NCBI GenBank assembly: GCA_964408455.1
Contig: CAYOZN010000030.1
Span: forward strand, 3,542 to 67,541
Reading direction: 5' to 3'
DNA length: 64,000 nucleotides
From: CAYOZN01 sp964408455
GTDB lineage: Bacteria; Planctomycetota; Phycisphaerae; UBA1845; UTPLA1
Shown: positions 36,482 to 45,043 of the stretch, in pieces
Position numbering within the stretch: the stretch's first letter is position 1
How the letters are laid out: each line of letters starts with the position of its first letter
The notes under the pieces: generated by a model
What the model saw: the letters and a program-made list of their open reading frames with translations, nothing else
Databases searched by the model: none
Told to the model about the DNA's origin: nothing
Made by a program: the position numbers and the translations under genes

Positions 36482-36965
36482 TGAGACTTCCTCCCATGGC
36501 GCGGCGGCGGCGAGAAGCTCGCGGTTTTGACGCTGCTGCGACGGCCAGGCCCATTCAGGCAGGACAACTTTCGCCCCCGGAAAGCACCAACTCGCTGAGG
36601 CTTACAGTTTAACGGGTTGCGCGCATTCGAGCCAAGGGGCCTTGAACGGAAATTGCGCCATTTCGCATTCTCGGAACCGCGGACAGTGAACGAAGGCCGG
36701 CCCCCCGGCCCACTTTCCGCGGCGGGCTCCGAACCAATCGTGAAGGCGCGCCGTAGATATCTGGAGAGTTACCTCCTTCTCCTTCAATGCGGCAGAGGCG
36801 GCCGTCGCGTCGGATACGCGGCGGCCGCCTCTTATCTTTTTGGGGCGGACCAGTTCATCGATTGGTCCATCGCGCCCCCCTGCCGACAATTCCCATCGCA
36901 AAAATGCTGTAAGTATCCGCTTCCGTGCGGGTCTAATAACCGGGGACATGACGAGGGGCCCCACC
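36482..36965. other. Intergenic region upstream of an ECF sigma operon
   Basis: 484 bases between divergent genes. It contains the very strong terminator-like hairpin at 36795-36841 on the plus strand and a GC-rich C7 run near 36704. No convincing ORF. It may be a long attenuated leader of the sigma-factor operon or encode a small RNA. Confidence 0.5.
36795..36841 (+). terminator. Strong intrinsic terminator / attenuator upstream of sigma factor gene
   Basis: GAGGCGGCCG (36795-36804) pairs with CGGCCGCCTC (36822-36831). Inside, CGCGT (36806-36810) pairs with ACGCG (36816-36820), with a T-G wobble between the two stems and a CGGAT loop: 16 stacked pairs. The tail is TTATCTTTTT. Confidence 0.8.
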
Positions 36966-37541
36966 ATGATGTCGGCGGTTGAGCCGGACAGCCCGCCTGC
37001 GGACGCCCGCGCACCCGATGTGCAGGTTTCGGCATTTGAGCGTCTGGTCGCCGAGCACCATGCGCGGGTCTCGGAGGTCGTCAGCCGCCTTCTGGGCTGG
37101 CCGCCCGACGTGGGCGACGTGGTGCAGGATGTGTTCGTGAAGGCATTTGAGGGGCTTTCCTCATTTGAAGAGCGGAGCGGAGCCGAGACATGGCTGATCC
37201 GAATTGCCATCAACACCTGCCGTACGCACCAGCGCCGGCGGCTCGTCCGGCTGTCTCACTGGAAGCAGGTCTGGGAAGCGGCCTCGCGAGGCTGGCGCAA
37301 CCGGGAGGAAGACCCAGCTATCGGGATCGATCGCCCGGATCGCGGCGCGGCCATACGCCGTGCGGTGCAGCGATTGCCGGCCACCTACCGCGAGGTGGTC
37401 GTGCTTCGATACCTGGAGGAATGGAGCATTGACGAGATCGCGGCCGCCCTGGGGCTGCGGCGAAACACGGTTGAGGTGCGGCTGACGCGGGCCAAAGAGC
37501 GACTGCGCTCGGAGCTGCAAGGCGAATGGGACGAGAAATGA
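36966..37541 (+). CDS. ECF RNA polymerase sigma factor
   Basis: 191 residues from ATG 36966, with GAGGGG 8 bases upstream; ATG 36948 would add six residues. Region 2 is seen as FERLVAEHHARVSEVVSRLLG and DVVQDVFVKAFEGLSSFEERSGAETWLIRIAINTCRTHQRRR. Region 4 is RRAVQRLPATYREVVVLRYLEEWSIDEIAAALGLRRNTVEVRLTRAKERLR. It directs transcription in response to an envelope signal. Its stop overlaps the start of the next gene (ATGA), so the pair is translationally coupled as sigma/anti-sigma-like partners. Confidence 0.92.
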   Translation: MMSAVEPDSPPADARAPDVQVSAFERLVAEHHARVSEVVSRLLGWPPDVGDVVQDVFVKAFEGLSSFEERSGAETWLIRIAINTCRTHQRRRLVRLSHWKQVWEAASRGWRNREEDPAIGIDRPDRGAAIRRAVQRLPATYREVVVLRYLEEWSIDEIAAALGLRRNTVEVRLTRAKERLRSELQGEWDEK

Positions 37542-38152
37542 CGGGCGACGACGAACATCTGGCGAATATGCTGCGTGCGGCCGAGGCCGATGTGCGTGCC
37601 GCGCCAGTGTCATCGCAGGGCCTGGCGACGCGGGCCATCGCCCTGTCGCACCAACGGAAGCGCCGGCGCCGGATGGCTGGCGGCGTCCTGGTCTCTGGTG
37701 CGCTGTGCTTGCTGCTGTGGCTGCCCACCCGAAACTGGTACAGCGGCGACTTCGCGGGCCATCCGACGAAGCCCGGCATCACCGGCCCGGAACACGTGGC
37801 CGACGTCACCGGCATGAACCCGGGGGCAGCGCAGCTTCGGGCGGAGCTGGCGGCCCTGGAGCGCGAGGCCGCGGAACGCCAGCGGGTCGTCGCCGGTCTG
37901 CTTCAGTCAGACAGGCTTCGCCGGGCCGCCGAGCAACTGCGGCAACTGGAGCGATCAGCAGCCAGGCCGGTCGTGCCGCCCGATGTATCGGCGCGTTGCG
38001 AAGCAGAAGTGGCGGCGGAATACATGGTCCACTATGCCGAAACGATGGCACGGAATCCACGCCGCAAGGAAGACGCCCATGCCGAGCTACGGCGCGTCAT
38101 GGCGCTCTTCCCGGAGACCGTCGCGGCCAGGGCGGCGATGAGCCGGTTGTGA
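37538..38152 (+). CDS. Membrane protein coupled to ECF sigma, candidate anti-sigma factor
   Basis: 204 residues from ATG 37538, which overlaps the sigma factor stop in an ATGA. A ~45-residue cytoplasmic N-terminus is followed by a transmembrane segment (about 50-65, AGGVLVSGALCLLLWL). The outer part has a coiled coil (RAELAALEREAAERQRVVAGLLQSDRLRRAAEQLRQLE) and a helical end. No zinc-binding HxxxCxxC motif of the common anti-sigma family is present. The anti-sigma role is inferred only from gene order and topology. Confidence 0.7.
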   Translation: MTGDDEHLANMLRAAEADVRAAPVSSQGLATRAIALSHQRKRRRRMAGGVLVSGALCLLLWLPTRNWYSGDFAGHPTKPGITGPEHVADVTGMNPGAAQLRAELAALEREAAERQRVVAGLLQSDRLRRAAEQLRQLERSAARPVVPPDVSARCEAEVAAEYMVHYAETMARNPRRKEDAHAELRRVMALFPETVAARAAMSRL

Positions 38153-38203
38153 GCATGACCAATTCCATTCGGACACCCATTCCGCAGCAAAGGAGATTCT
38201 GTG

Positions 38204-39439
38204 ATGTCAAAACCCGTCATCTTTGCCATGGCGATTGCACTTGTATGCTCGACAAGCGACGCGCGGGCCGCGCAACCATCCCGCCCCGAAATCGAAAGTC
38301 ACCATGCGAATTTTCTGCTGCGGATCACGTGGGATGCCAGCCTGATCAAAATGAGCGACCATCTGCTCCACGTCCTGGTCAACAGTTCGAGCGTTCGGGA
38401 CAAGTCGGTGCGGCACGTCCTGGGCCTGGCGGATGGCGACGCGACCAACGAGCGTGTCACTCTGATGCTCGAGATGCTGGACGGCAACACCGATCCATTC
38501 GAGCAGGGCACGGCGTTTATTCAGTTGACGGTCGATCTCGATCCAAACCTGCCGCCGAAGGCCGAACCGACGTTGAAGGCCATTTGTGGCAATCTCGAGG
38601 CAGCCCTGCGGCAGATCTGCGAGAGCCCGATGGTCACAATCCGTGAGCGGCTGGCGGAATGCAAACGACACCAGCGCGCGCTGGAAACTGAGATGCAGCA
38701 GTTGATGGAGACGCAGCGAGCGCTGATCGAGCAATCGGGCGCGGCCGACTTGCGCAGCGATGCGACGCTGGAAGGACTCGCCTCGGTCCAGGAGAAACTG
38801 CGCTCGCTTCAGATGCAGCGACTTGCGCACGAGGCGCGGCGGACGGCGCTGCTCAACGAGCTTTCGCAGGCCAGGAAGGGCAGGAGCGAGTTGCAGCGGG
38901 CCGGGCGGCCCAGCGGCGAGAGCCCTCGTAACGACGGTGATGCAGGCAGCGGCGACGATGTGGACTCGCGCGCGGCGGGAGAACCGGCGATCATCGGCGA
39001 ACTCCGGGAGCTCGTGAGAATCCGCGAAAAGCAGATGGAACGCATAGAAAGGTTGGTCAAGGAGGCAACTGCGTCGGAGAACGAGATTATGAGCTGTCGC
39101 GAGGCGCTCGCCCACGCGCGGATCAATCTCCTTCAAAAACAACAGGAACTGGCCGAGGGTGCACCCGGCGATCGGATGAGCGAACTGAACCGGGCGCTGT
39201 CAGAAATACAGATGGAAATGGAGGCGGCTCAGGCGCAGATCACGTTTCTCCAGGATGAACTCGCAGCCGCAGGTGAACGGCTGAGGATGTCGGCGCAGTA
39301 CGAAACGGGCGTGTCCATTCGTCTGCCCATGCTGGTGGAACAGCTATCGGAAGCCGCGCGACAATGTTCAGTGCTGGAGCGCCAGGTCGCCAGCCTGACG
39401 TCGCCAAAATTCGAGATCATCGGCGTCAACGGCGAGTAG
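38204..39439 (+). CDS. Exported coiled-coil protein
   Basis: 411 residues from ATG 38204, 8 bases after AGGAG; GTG 38201 is closer than usual. The signal peptide ends ARAAQ (about 24). Residues 140-390 contain three long heptad stretches, for example RERLAECKRHQRALETEMQQLMETQ and LVRIREKQMERIERLVKEATASENEIM. These are split by an acidic loop (NDGDAGSGDDVDSR). It lies downstream of, and in line with, the sigma/membrane pair (51 bases), so it may be a member or target of that operon. Confidence 0.7.
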   Translation: MSKPVIFAMAIALVCSTSDARAAQPSRPEIESHHANFLLRITWDASLIKMSDHLLHVLVNSSSVRDKSVRHVLGLADGDATNERVTLMLEMLDGNTDPFEQGTAFIQLTVDLDPNLPPKAEPTLKAICGNLEAALRQICESPMVTIRERLAECKRHQRALETEMQQLMETQRALIEQSGAADLRSDATLEGLASVQEKLRSLQMQRLAHEARRTALLNELSQARKGRSELQRAGRPSGESPRNDGDAGSGDDVDSRAAGEPAIIGELRELVRIREKQMERIERLVKEATASENEIMSCREALAHARINLLQKQQELAEGAPGDRMSELNRALSEIQMEMEAAQAQITFLQDELAAAGERLRMSAQYETGVSIRLPMLVEQLSEAARQCSVLERQVASLTSPKFEIIGVNGE

Positions 39440-39512
39440 CACACGGGTCCCGCGCGGGTAGAATGCCGCGAGATTGTGGCCGCGCACGATCGCCGGTCGC
39501 CGGGGCCTGCCG

Positions 39513-39932
39513 ATGAAAACGTTTCGCAAAGAGCTGTGGTTCAATACGCCTGCTCGTCGCGCATATGTGAACATTACGCCACAGGTGGACGAGGCCCTGC
39601 GCGAAAGCGGCATACGCGAGGGCCTCTGCCTTGTGAATGCGATGCACATCTCGGCCAGTGTGTTCATCAACGACGACGAACGCGGGCTGCATGCCGACTT
39701 CGAAAACTGGCTGGAAAACCTGGCGCCGCACGAACCGGTCAGCCAGTATCGTCACAACGACACTGGCGAAGACAACGCCGACGCCCATCTGAAGCGCACC
39801 ATCATGGGGCGGGAAGTCGTGGTCGCCGTGACGGACGGCAAGTTCGACTTCGGGCCGTGGGAGCAGATCTTCTACGGCGAATTCGACGGCGGCCGCCGAA
39901 AGCGGGTACTGGTAAAGATCATCGGCACGTAA
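39513..39932 (+). CDS. yjbQ: YjbQ/UPF0047 family protein
   Basis: 139 residues, the standard length. Family motifs are visible: NITPQVDEALRESGIREGLCLVNAMHISASVFINDDERGLHADFENWLENLAP, YRHNDTGEDNADAHLKRTIMG and WEQIFYGEFDGGRRKRVLVKIIG. The conserved histidines form the putative active site. Family members rescue a thiamine-phosphate synthase defect at low level, so secondary thiamine-phosphate synthase is the usual label; the physiological reaction is unsettled. Confidence 0.92.
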   Translation: MKTFRKELWFNTPARRAYVNITPQVDEALRESGIREGLCLVNAMHISASVFINDDERGLHADFENWLENLAPHEPVSQYRHNDTGEDNADAHLKRTIMGREVVVAVTDGKFDFGPWEQIFYGEFDGGRRKRVLVKIIGT

Positions 39933-40017
39933 AGCGTTGACCGCCACGCCGCCCCGCCGGGCGCCGCAACGTTGAGGCTGCCCACGTCCGGTCGGTGGCT
40001 TCGAGCTATCACGATCA

Positions 40018-40770
40018 TCACGGCTTGTCTGCCGGAATCTCGCGCAGGATGCGAAAGCCGACCTGCTGGCCAAAGCGCGGGCCTTTGCTGAACGGCTTTC
40101 TCTCCATGAGCGGATAGGGCGTCCTGGCGGTCGACGTGCACGCCCATGGTGAAAGCACTGCCCAGCCGCCGCCGCGCAGCACGTATCCCCGATCCGCAAT
40201 CGGTTCACCGTCCGGTGGATGACGGCCATCATGCGTACCGGCTGGCTCCTCACCGCGTTCAATGTCGTGTGCCTCCGCGGCGGCATCTTCGCCCTCGACG
40301 CGGGGCTTCGCGGCAACATCGCTCTGCGCGACGCGCGCCCACTCGGCCGCGTTTCCGTGCATGTCGAACAGCCCCCAGTCGTTGGGCTTGAGTTGAGCCA
40401 CGCCCGCAGCCCCACGTCCGGCGCGATCCGCCGTCCAGCCATACTCCGGCAGCCGGTCCGGCGAATCTCCGAACGAGAACAACGTCGTCGTGCCGGCTCG
40501 GCAGGCCCGCTCCCATTCGGCCTCCGTGGGTAGTCGATTGGTGATGCCCTCTCGCCGCGAGAGCTCCCGGCAGAATGACTCGGCCGCCGCGTAGCGGATG
40601 TCCACGACCGGCGAATCCGCAGTGGCGGACAGCGGGTCCGGTTCGTGGCCGGTCATGAGGGCGCGGTACTGATCATTCGTGACTTCGGTGACACACAGAA
40701 AATAGGGTCGATCGATCACCACGTCGCGGGCGGGCGCTGAGGCGAAGAGGCGATGCACGTCGGGGCCCAT
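40018..40770 (-). CDS. Formylglycine-generating-enzyme (SUMF1)-like protein, C-terminal part
   Basis: 250 residues from ATG 40770. This is the FGE-sulfatase fold: YFLCVTEVTNDQYRALMTG, RLPTEAEWERACRAGTTTLFSFGD, WGLFDMHGNAAEWARV, YVLRGGGWAV and VGFRILREIP. The two catalytic cysteines of true FGE are not both seen, so the protein is more likely an FGE-like domain than a sulfatase activator. Family proteins begin with a G-M-x-F-V-x-I-P-x-G-x-F-x-M-G strand. Here that strand is split between this frame (MGPDVHR) and the overlapping upstream frame (NTLGMRFVETG). The gene is probably frameshifted. Confidence 0.7.
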   Translation of the reverse strand: MGPDVHRLFASAPARDVVIDRPYFLCVTEVTNDQYRALMTGHEPDPLSATADSPVVDIRYAAAESFCRELSRREGITNRLPTEAEWERACRAGTTTLFSFGDSPDRLPEYGWTADRAGRGAAGVAQLKPNDWGLFDMHGNAAEWARVAQSDVAAKPRVEGEDAAAEAHDIERGEEPAGTHDGRHPPDGEPIADRGYVLRGGGWAVLSPWACTSTARTPYPLMERKPFSKGPRFGQQVGFRILREIPADKP

Positions 40771-41012
40771 CCTGTTTCGACGAACCGCATGCCCAGCGTG
40801 TTAACTCGTGCCGCTTTCCATACCTCGTCGCGGAGTTTTTCATTTCTGGCGGCGATTTGTCCCAATTGGCTGGCCGCGGGCAGCCAGATGTCGCGGTCAT
40901 CAGATTTCAATTCCGCCGCAAGTCGGCCAATTTCGGCCATGGTGGAATCTTCGGGTGGAGTCTGCGTGATGGCTGCCGCAGAGAGCATCACAATAAGCGC
41001 CTGTGTAAACAT
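40716..41012 (-). CDS. N-terminal fragment of the FGE-like gene (frameshifted)
   Basis: 98 residues from ATG 41012 (ATGs at 41021 and 41027 are alternatives), with an upstream GAGG. It has a signal peptide MFTQALIVMLSAAAITQ, then a helical stretch (MAEIGRLAAELKSDDRDIWLPAASQLGQIAARN), then NTLGMRFVETG, the beginning of an FGE-like domain. The frame then runs into random sequence (WAPTCIASSPQRPPATW). It overlaps the gene at 40018-40770 by 55 bases in a different frame. A deletion of about 16 bases, or one base plus a short loop loss, near 40765-40775 would explain it. Confidence 0.6.
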   Translation of the reverse strand: MFTQALIVMLSAAAITQTPPEDSTMAEIGRLAAELKSDDRDIWLPAASQLGQIAARNEKLRDEVWKAARVNTLGMRFVETGWAPTCIASSPQRPPATW

Positions 41013-41238
41013 GGCATGCATCCTCATGAAGTATGAAGCGATGGCAGCTCGACCGCCGAGCGGCAATTGCCCGGGGCGGCACAACGATGGGCGCGCACCG
41101 CGCTCACGCACTCTTCGTCAAATGGGTCAGTGATGCGCGTGAGCGGCGTTTCGATGGCACGCTTTAACCAGATTGCTGCGGGGCTTAGGCCGCGGGCGGC
41201 CAATTTTGTCGAACGATCAAACGCAGCGACACAAAATC

Positions 41239-41268
41239 TTGACTTCGCGCCGACACTTTGGGTAACGT
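41239..41268 (+). promoter_or_regulatory. Promoter of Cys-rich paralog 1, shared with paralog 2
   Basis: TTGACT (41239-41244), an 18-base spacer and TAACGT (41263-41268). The same TTGAC(A/T)-N18-TAACGT arrangement occurs upstream of paralog 2, which supports its use although TAACGT is a weak -10. Confidence 0.55.
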
Positions 41269-41277
41269 CGGCCTCCA

Positions 41278-41310
41278 GTGTGGAAAGGATGGAGCAAACG
41301 CCTTCCACGC
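41278..41310 (+). promoter_or_regulatory. Conserved leader hairpin, copy 1
   Basis: GTGTGGAA (41278-41285) pairs with TTCCACGC (41303-41310), including one G-T wobble, around a 17-base loop. The flanks GTGTGGAAAG and TCCACGCCA are identical in the leader of the paralog at 45044, while the loop differs. Confidence 0.55.
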
Positions 41311-41620
41311 CAGGTAATTCATCCGAGTGGGCGCCATTCTTGGCCAATCAACGGAACAACGACGCCAGCAACTGAGCTGATCGCCTGAGCCCCGCGGAGA
41401 GGGCGCGCAATTGCCGCATCTCCGCGGAGCCTCCACCATTGCGTTCGCCAGTTTGCACATTCTTTTGCGCCGATTGTTCCAGCGATTTGCCCCTGAAGTT
41501 TCTTTTCGTTCCGGCGTCCGCGCCCGGCGTGCGCGCCAAATGCCATCCTTTCGTCACCACTGCCCCGCAGAGCACGGCGAGCTGTACATCGCCACGGTGT
41601 ATTCGAAAGGAGCAAATGAC

Positions 41621-44455
41621 ATGCGTAAGACACGAACGATATTGTGCGGCGGCCTGTTGACCGCGCTGCTGTGTTGTCCGGCGGACGCCGGAGAAACGAA
41701 CGATGCACTCGCTCCCCGCGCAAGTGTGCTCGCGGTCGACGCGGAGCTTGAAGTGAACTTTCTGGAATTCGGGCTGCCTGAGGGTGAGGGCCCATCTCCT
41801 CGTGGCGTATGCGGAACCACCGTGTACAGCGGTGCACTGGTCTCCGGCGCGAACGTCGAAATGACGCCGGTCGGCAGCCCCGATCAGAATATGGGAGACA
41901 CCGTAACCCTTGCCGGCGTCGAGCGGGAGATCTGCGAAGTAACGGTAACCATCGCCGCGCTCAGTAATGTTCCCGCTGACATTACGATGACTCTTTGGAC
42001 GGATTGTCCGGTCGTTGGCAACCAGACCGGGCCGCCGGTGGGAAACTGCGGTGCAAACCTGAACGCCTCGATCATTCCCGGCTCAACGATCACCGTGAAC
42101 TGGGTCCCCGCCACCCCGGGCGTTTTTGAAACGGTCACATTCACGTATGCCACGCCGGTGCTGGTCAAAGGAAACGACGTGACGCTGATGTTTCACGCCA
42201 GTCGCCCGGCCATCTTCTTTTCAACCGATGCCCCTGCCACGGTGGGCTCCTCCGCCAATACGTATATTCGATGCAGCAGCAGCGCGGCCAACAACGGATG
42301 TGGCCGTCTGGGCGGAGCCGGAAATCCCGGTTTGTTGATCCAGGCCGTTGCCCAGCTTGGCGTGGGCGCATGCTGCCTCGGCGATGCCACCTGCGTGGAA
42401 GTGGCAGGATCACAATGTTCGGTCATGGGCGGCAACTTCCTAGGCGAGGGCTCCCTGTGCACGAACCTCGGGCCGAACGGCTGTCAGGGCGCATGCTGCG
42501 GGACGGCGTTGGCCTGCCAGACGAGCTCGCGTGATGCGTGTTTGGCCGCCGGCGGCATTTTCTTCGGCGCCACGACTGAATGCAGTACCGACTTGCCGAA
42601 CGGCTGCGTCGGCGCCTGCTGTGCAGCCGACGGGTCGTGCACCGACGTCAGCGAAGACGATTGTGTCGCCTCCGGCGGCACGTTCACGGATTTGGCGACC
42701 AACTGCGCCGAGGGGCCCTGCCTCGGGGCCTGCTGTGCACCGGACGGCAGCTGCACCGAAGTGGATAGTGTGACCTGTGCCGCGAGCGGCGGCGTTTTCC
42801 AGGGGCTCAGCATCAGTTGTGCCTCTGTCGTTTGTTTCATTCAGCAGGAATGCATGGAGGGCGGCAGCGGACAGCTGCCCGATAACGGGGCCCATGGAGC
42901 TGGCGGCGTTCTGGCGCTCACGTCGGATCTGAATCCACAGTTCGGCTTCCGCGGCGCCGACAACTTCACGCCGACCACCGACGGGACGATCACCTCGGTG
43001 CGCTGGTGGGGCCTGCATCGCGATCTGGCCGCGGGTACCCCCTGTGCCGTTCAATCCGGCGACTCGTCGGACAACTTCACCATCACGTTCTGGTCCAACC
43101 TGCTCGATCTGCCTGATCAGGTGATCGCGTCTTTCGCGGTGACGCCGACCGTCGAGGACACCGGCAATCCCCTGCTCGGCCACACCACGTGGCGCTACGA
43201 GGCGACGCTGCCCGGCCTCGGCTTTGCCGTCGAGGCCAACACTTGTTACTGGATACAAATCGCCAACAACACGTCCGGCGCGTGCGGCTGGCTGTGGCTC
43301 ACGGCCCCGGCCGGCGATCTCAAGTCGGCCCAGAGCACCGCGGCATCGGGTCCGTACGTTGCCGGCGACGAGCTGGACCACGATCAAGGGGCCTGTGTCG
43401 ACCTTCAGATCAATGCCGACGGATGCGACAGCGACATCGAGCCGCAGCGGGCCTGCTGCCCGCCTCCCGGACAGGGTGGCTGTCAGGACCTTGCCCCGAG
43501 CGCCTGCGTCGCCATCAACGGCATCGTGGGCGCTGCGGACTCCGTCTGCACGGCGGCGAGCTGCGACGGCGCATGCTGCGTCTCCGACGGCCAGGGCGGC
43601 TTCAATTGTTCGATTACGCCGGAAATCACCTGCTTCGACAACGGCGGCGTGTGGAACGGCGCATTCAGCACCTGCGAGTCGCAGCCGTGCTCGGGCGCGT
43701 GCTGCCTGTTTGACGGCACTTGCAACGAAGGCGTATCACTAATCTCCTGTGCGAACTTCCCTCCGGCCGGCGGCGTCTATCACGGCGGCCTGACGTGCGC
43801 GGACGTGAACTGCGGCGCGGCGCTGATCTGCGACGCGACGCCGATCGACTGCGGCGCTTCGACGACCGTCGACAACTCGGCCCTGGCGTCAAATCCCACG
43901 CCGCCGGTACAGCCGGTCACGCAAAGCTGCTTCGGCGGGGCGCCGGCGGTGGGACCGGGGGCCTTCTGGCTGCGATTCACGGGGACCGGCGATGACGTGC
44001 AGGTGTCGCTGTGTAACAGCGATGTGAGCGACACTATCGTGTCGGTCTATACGCGCGCCGGCGATCCAGGGATTGAGTGCGTGAATGTGACCGATGCCGA
44101 CGAAGTGGCCTGCAACGAAGACCTGTGCGCCGCCTTGTCCGAAGTGTGCGTACCAGCCACGGTGTCGGGCCAGACGTACTGGGTGCTCGTGAGTTCGTTC
44201 GACGCAAACTCCGTCGGGTCCATCCAGGTGGACATCACGTGCCCGTGCCCGTTCGCCTGCGATTGTGTCGGCGACGGGAACGGCGACGGCCTTTTGACCG
44301 GCGCAGACGTCCAGGCGTTCGTCGATTGCGCGATCGGCGGCAGCGCTTCGGAATTCTGCGATTGTGCCGACGCCGATGACGACGGCGACATCGACGAGGT
44401 GGACGCCGGCCTCTACGCGGAAGAGATCGTGAACAGCAGCGGGCAGTGCGAATAG
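41621..44455 (+). CDS. Cys-rich repeat secreted protein, tandem paralog 1
   Basis: 944 residues from ATG 41621, preceded by AAAGGAG. The signal peptide ends PADA (about 23). Domain order: an N-terminal beta-sandwich with ERE(I)CE (about 60-245); four GACCxxDGxC modules of ~40 residues (about 248-405); a beta domain with DNFTPTTDGTITSVRWWGLHRD and NTCYWIQIANNT (about 410-605); and three more modules (about 609-730). A C-terminal beta domain and a dockerin-type pair (DGNGDGLLTGADVQAF, ADDDGDIDEVDAGLY) complete it. Each module has six or so cysteines that probably form disulfides. Extracellular; no known family name. A transcript terminator follows. Confidence 0.8.
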   Translation: MRKTRTILCGGLLTALLCCPADAGETNDALAPRASVLAVDAELEVNFLEFGLPEGEGPSPRGVCGTTVYSGALVSGANVEMTPVGSPDQNMGDTVTLAGVEREICEVTVTIAALSNVPADITMTLWTDCPVVGNQTGPPVGNCGANLNASIIPGSTITVNWVPATPGVFETVTFTYATPVLVKGNDVTLMFHASRPAIFFSTDAPATVGSSANTYIRCSSSAANNGCGRLGGAGNPGLLIQAVAQLGVGACCLGDATCVEVAGSQCSVMGGNFLGEGSLCTNLGPNGCQGACCGTALACQTSSRDACLAAGGIFFGATTECSTDLPNGCVGACCAADGSCTDVSEDDCVASGGTFTDLATNCAEGPCLGACCAPDGSCTEVDSVTCAASGGVFQGLSISCASVVCFIQQECMEGGSGQLPDNGAHGAGGVLALTSDLNPQFGFRGADNFTPTTDGTITSVRWWGLHRDLAAGTPCAVQSGDSSDNFTITFWSNLLDLPDQVIASFAVTPTVEDTGNPLLGHTTWRYEATLPGLGFAVEANTCYWIQIANNTSGACGWLWLTAPAGDLKSAQSTAASGPYVAGDELDHDQGACVDLQINADGCDSDIEPQRACCPPPGQGGCQDLAPSACVAINGIVGAADSVCTAASCDGACCVSDGQGGFNCSITPEITCFDNGGVWNGAFSTCESQPCSGACCLFDGTCNEGVSLISCANFPPAGGVYHGGLTCADVNCGAALICDATPIDCGASTTVDNSALASNPTPPVQPVTQSCFGGAPAVGPGAFWLRFTGTGDDVQVSLCNSDVSDTIVSVYTRAGDPGIECVNVTDADEVACNEDLCAALSEVCVPATVSGQTYWVLVSSFDANSVGSIQVDITCPCPFACDCVGDGNGDGLLTGADVQAFVDCAIGGSASEFCDCADADDDGDIDEVDAGLYAEEIVNSSGQCE

Positions 44456-44494
44456 CACGCCCGGCCTTTCGTAATACTCCTTCCTAATGCATGA

Positions 44495-44528
44495 CGGCCC
44501 CCGGTAGCCTGAGCGCGACCGGGGGCCG
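44495..44528 (+). terminator. Terminator of Cys-rich paralog 1
   Basis: CGGCCCCCGGT (44495-44505) pairs perfectly with ACCGGGGGCCG (44518-44528) around a 12-base loop. The downstream T tract is short (GCGTTTAAG). A near-identical stem ends paralog 2. Confidence 0.65.
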
Positions 44529-44675
44529 CGGCGTTTAAGAGCAATGCAGGGCAGGCGGGTATGAAGCAAAACGGCTCTGCATCGCCAGCACGCTGCCGCA
44601 ATGCCGCCTTTCCGACCCGTTTTTGTGGCCGTGGCGTGCCCCTTGGGGATTGCCGCCAGTCGGCGTGCAAAAACC

Positions 44676-44705
44676 TTGACATGAAACTCGCGTTTTAGTT
44701 AACGT
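44676..44705 (+). promoter_or_regulatory. Promoter of Cys-rich paralog 2
   Basis: TTGACA (44676-44681), 18-base spacer, TAACGT (44700-44705). Same spacing and -10 as the promoter of paralog 1. Confidence 0.6.
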
Positions 44706-44714
44706 CACCAGTCA

Positions 44715-44752
44715 GGTGTGGAAAGTAGGGACCAACGTGATTCATCCACGCC
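44715..44752 (+). promoter_or_regulatory. Conserved leader hairpin, copy 2
   Basis: GGTGTGGA (44715-44722) pairs with TCCACGCC (44745-44752), with one wobble. The stem extends at a different end from copy 1 (G-C added outside here, A-T added inside there), while the core is identical. Confidence 0.55.
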
Positions 44753-45043
44753 AAGGGTAGGGGTGCTTTCTTCGGGCGACATTCTGGCGCTCTGAAATCG
44801 AAAAAAGCGCGAAAGCAGAACGCAATCCTGAGTTTGCGCGCATTTGGCGCACGAATCGGCGTTCGATTTCCAGTCGGCAGTTCGCCGTCACTTCAAATCC
44901 GTCCAGGAACACCTCGTCACTCTCGACAAGTCAGTGCTGTCATTCGTACGGCACGGGCGGCCGTTGCGACGTGATGCGCTTCCGAAGTCTGGGAGCGACG
45001 TCGCTTGGTCGGGCCAATGCCGGAAGCAAAAGGAGAATTCCAG

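Larger units (their letters stand above)
41013..41620. other. Long leader of the first Cys-rich paralog
   Basis: 608 bases without a supported gene. It holds the promoter (41239-41268), the conserved hairpin (41278-41310), and a perfect 9-base inverted repeat CCGCGGAGA / TCTCCGCGG (41392-41400 and 41419-41427). The predicted untranslated leader is about 345 bases. Confidence 0.5.
44456..45043. other. Spacer and leader between the two Cys-rich paralogs
   Basis: 588 bases. It contains the terminator of paralog 1 (44495-44528), the conserved promoter (44676-44705), the conserved hairpin (44715-44752) and a ~340-base leader. No gene is supported. Confidence 0.5.
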
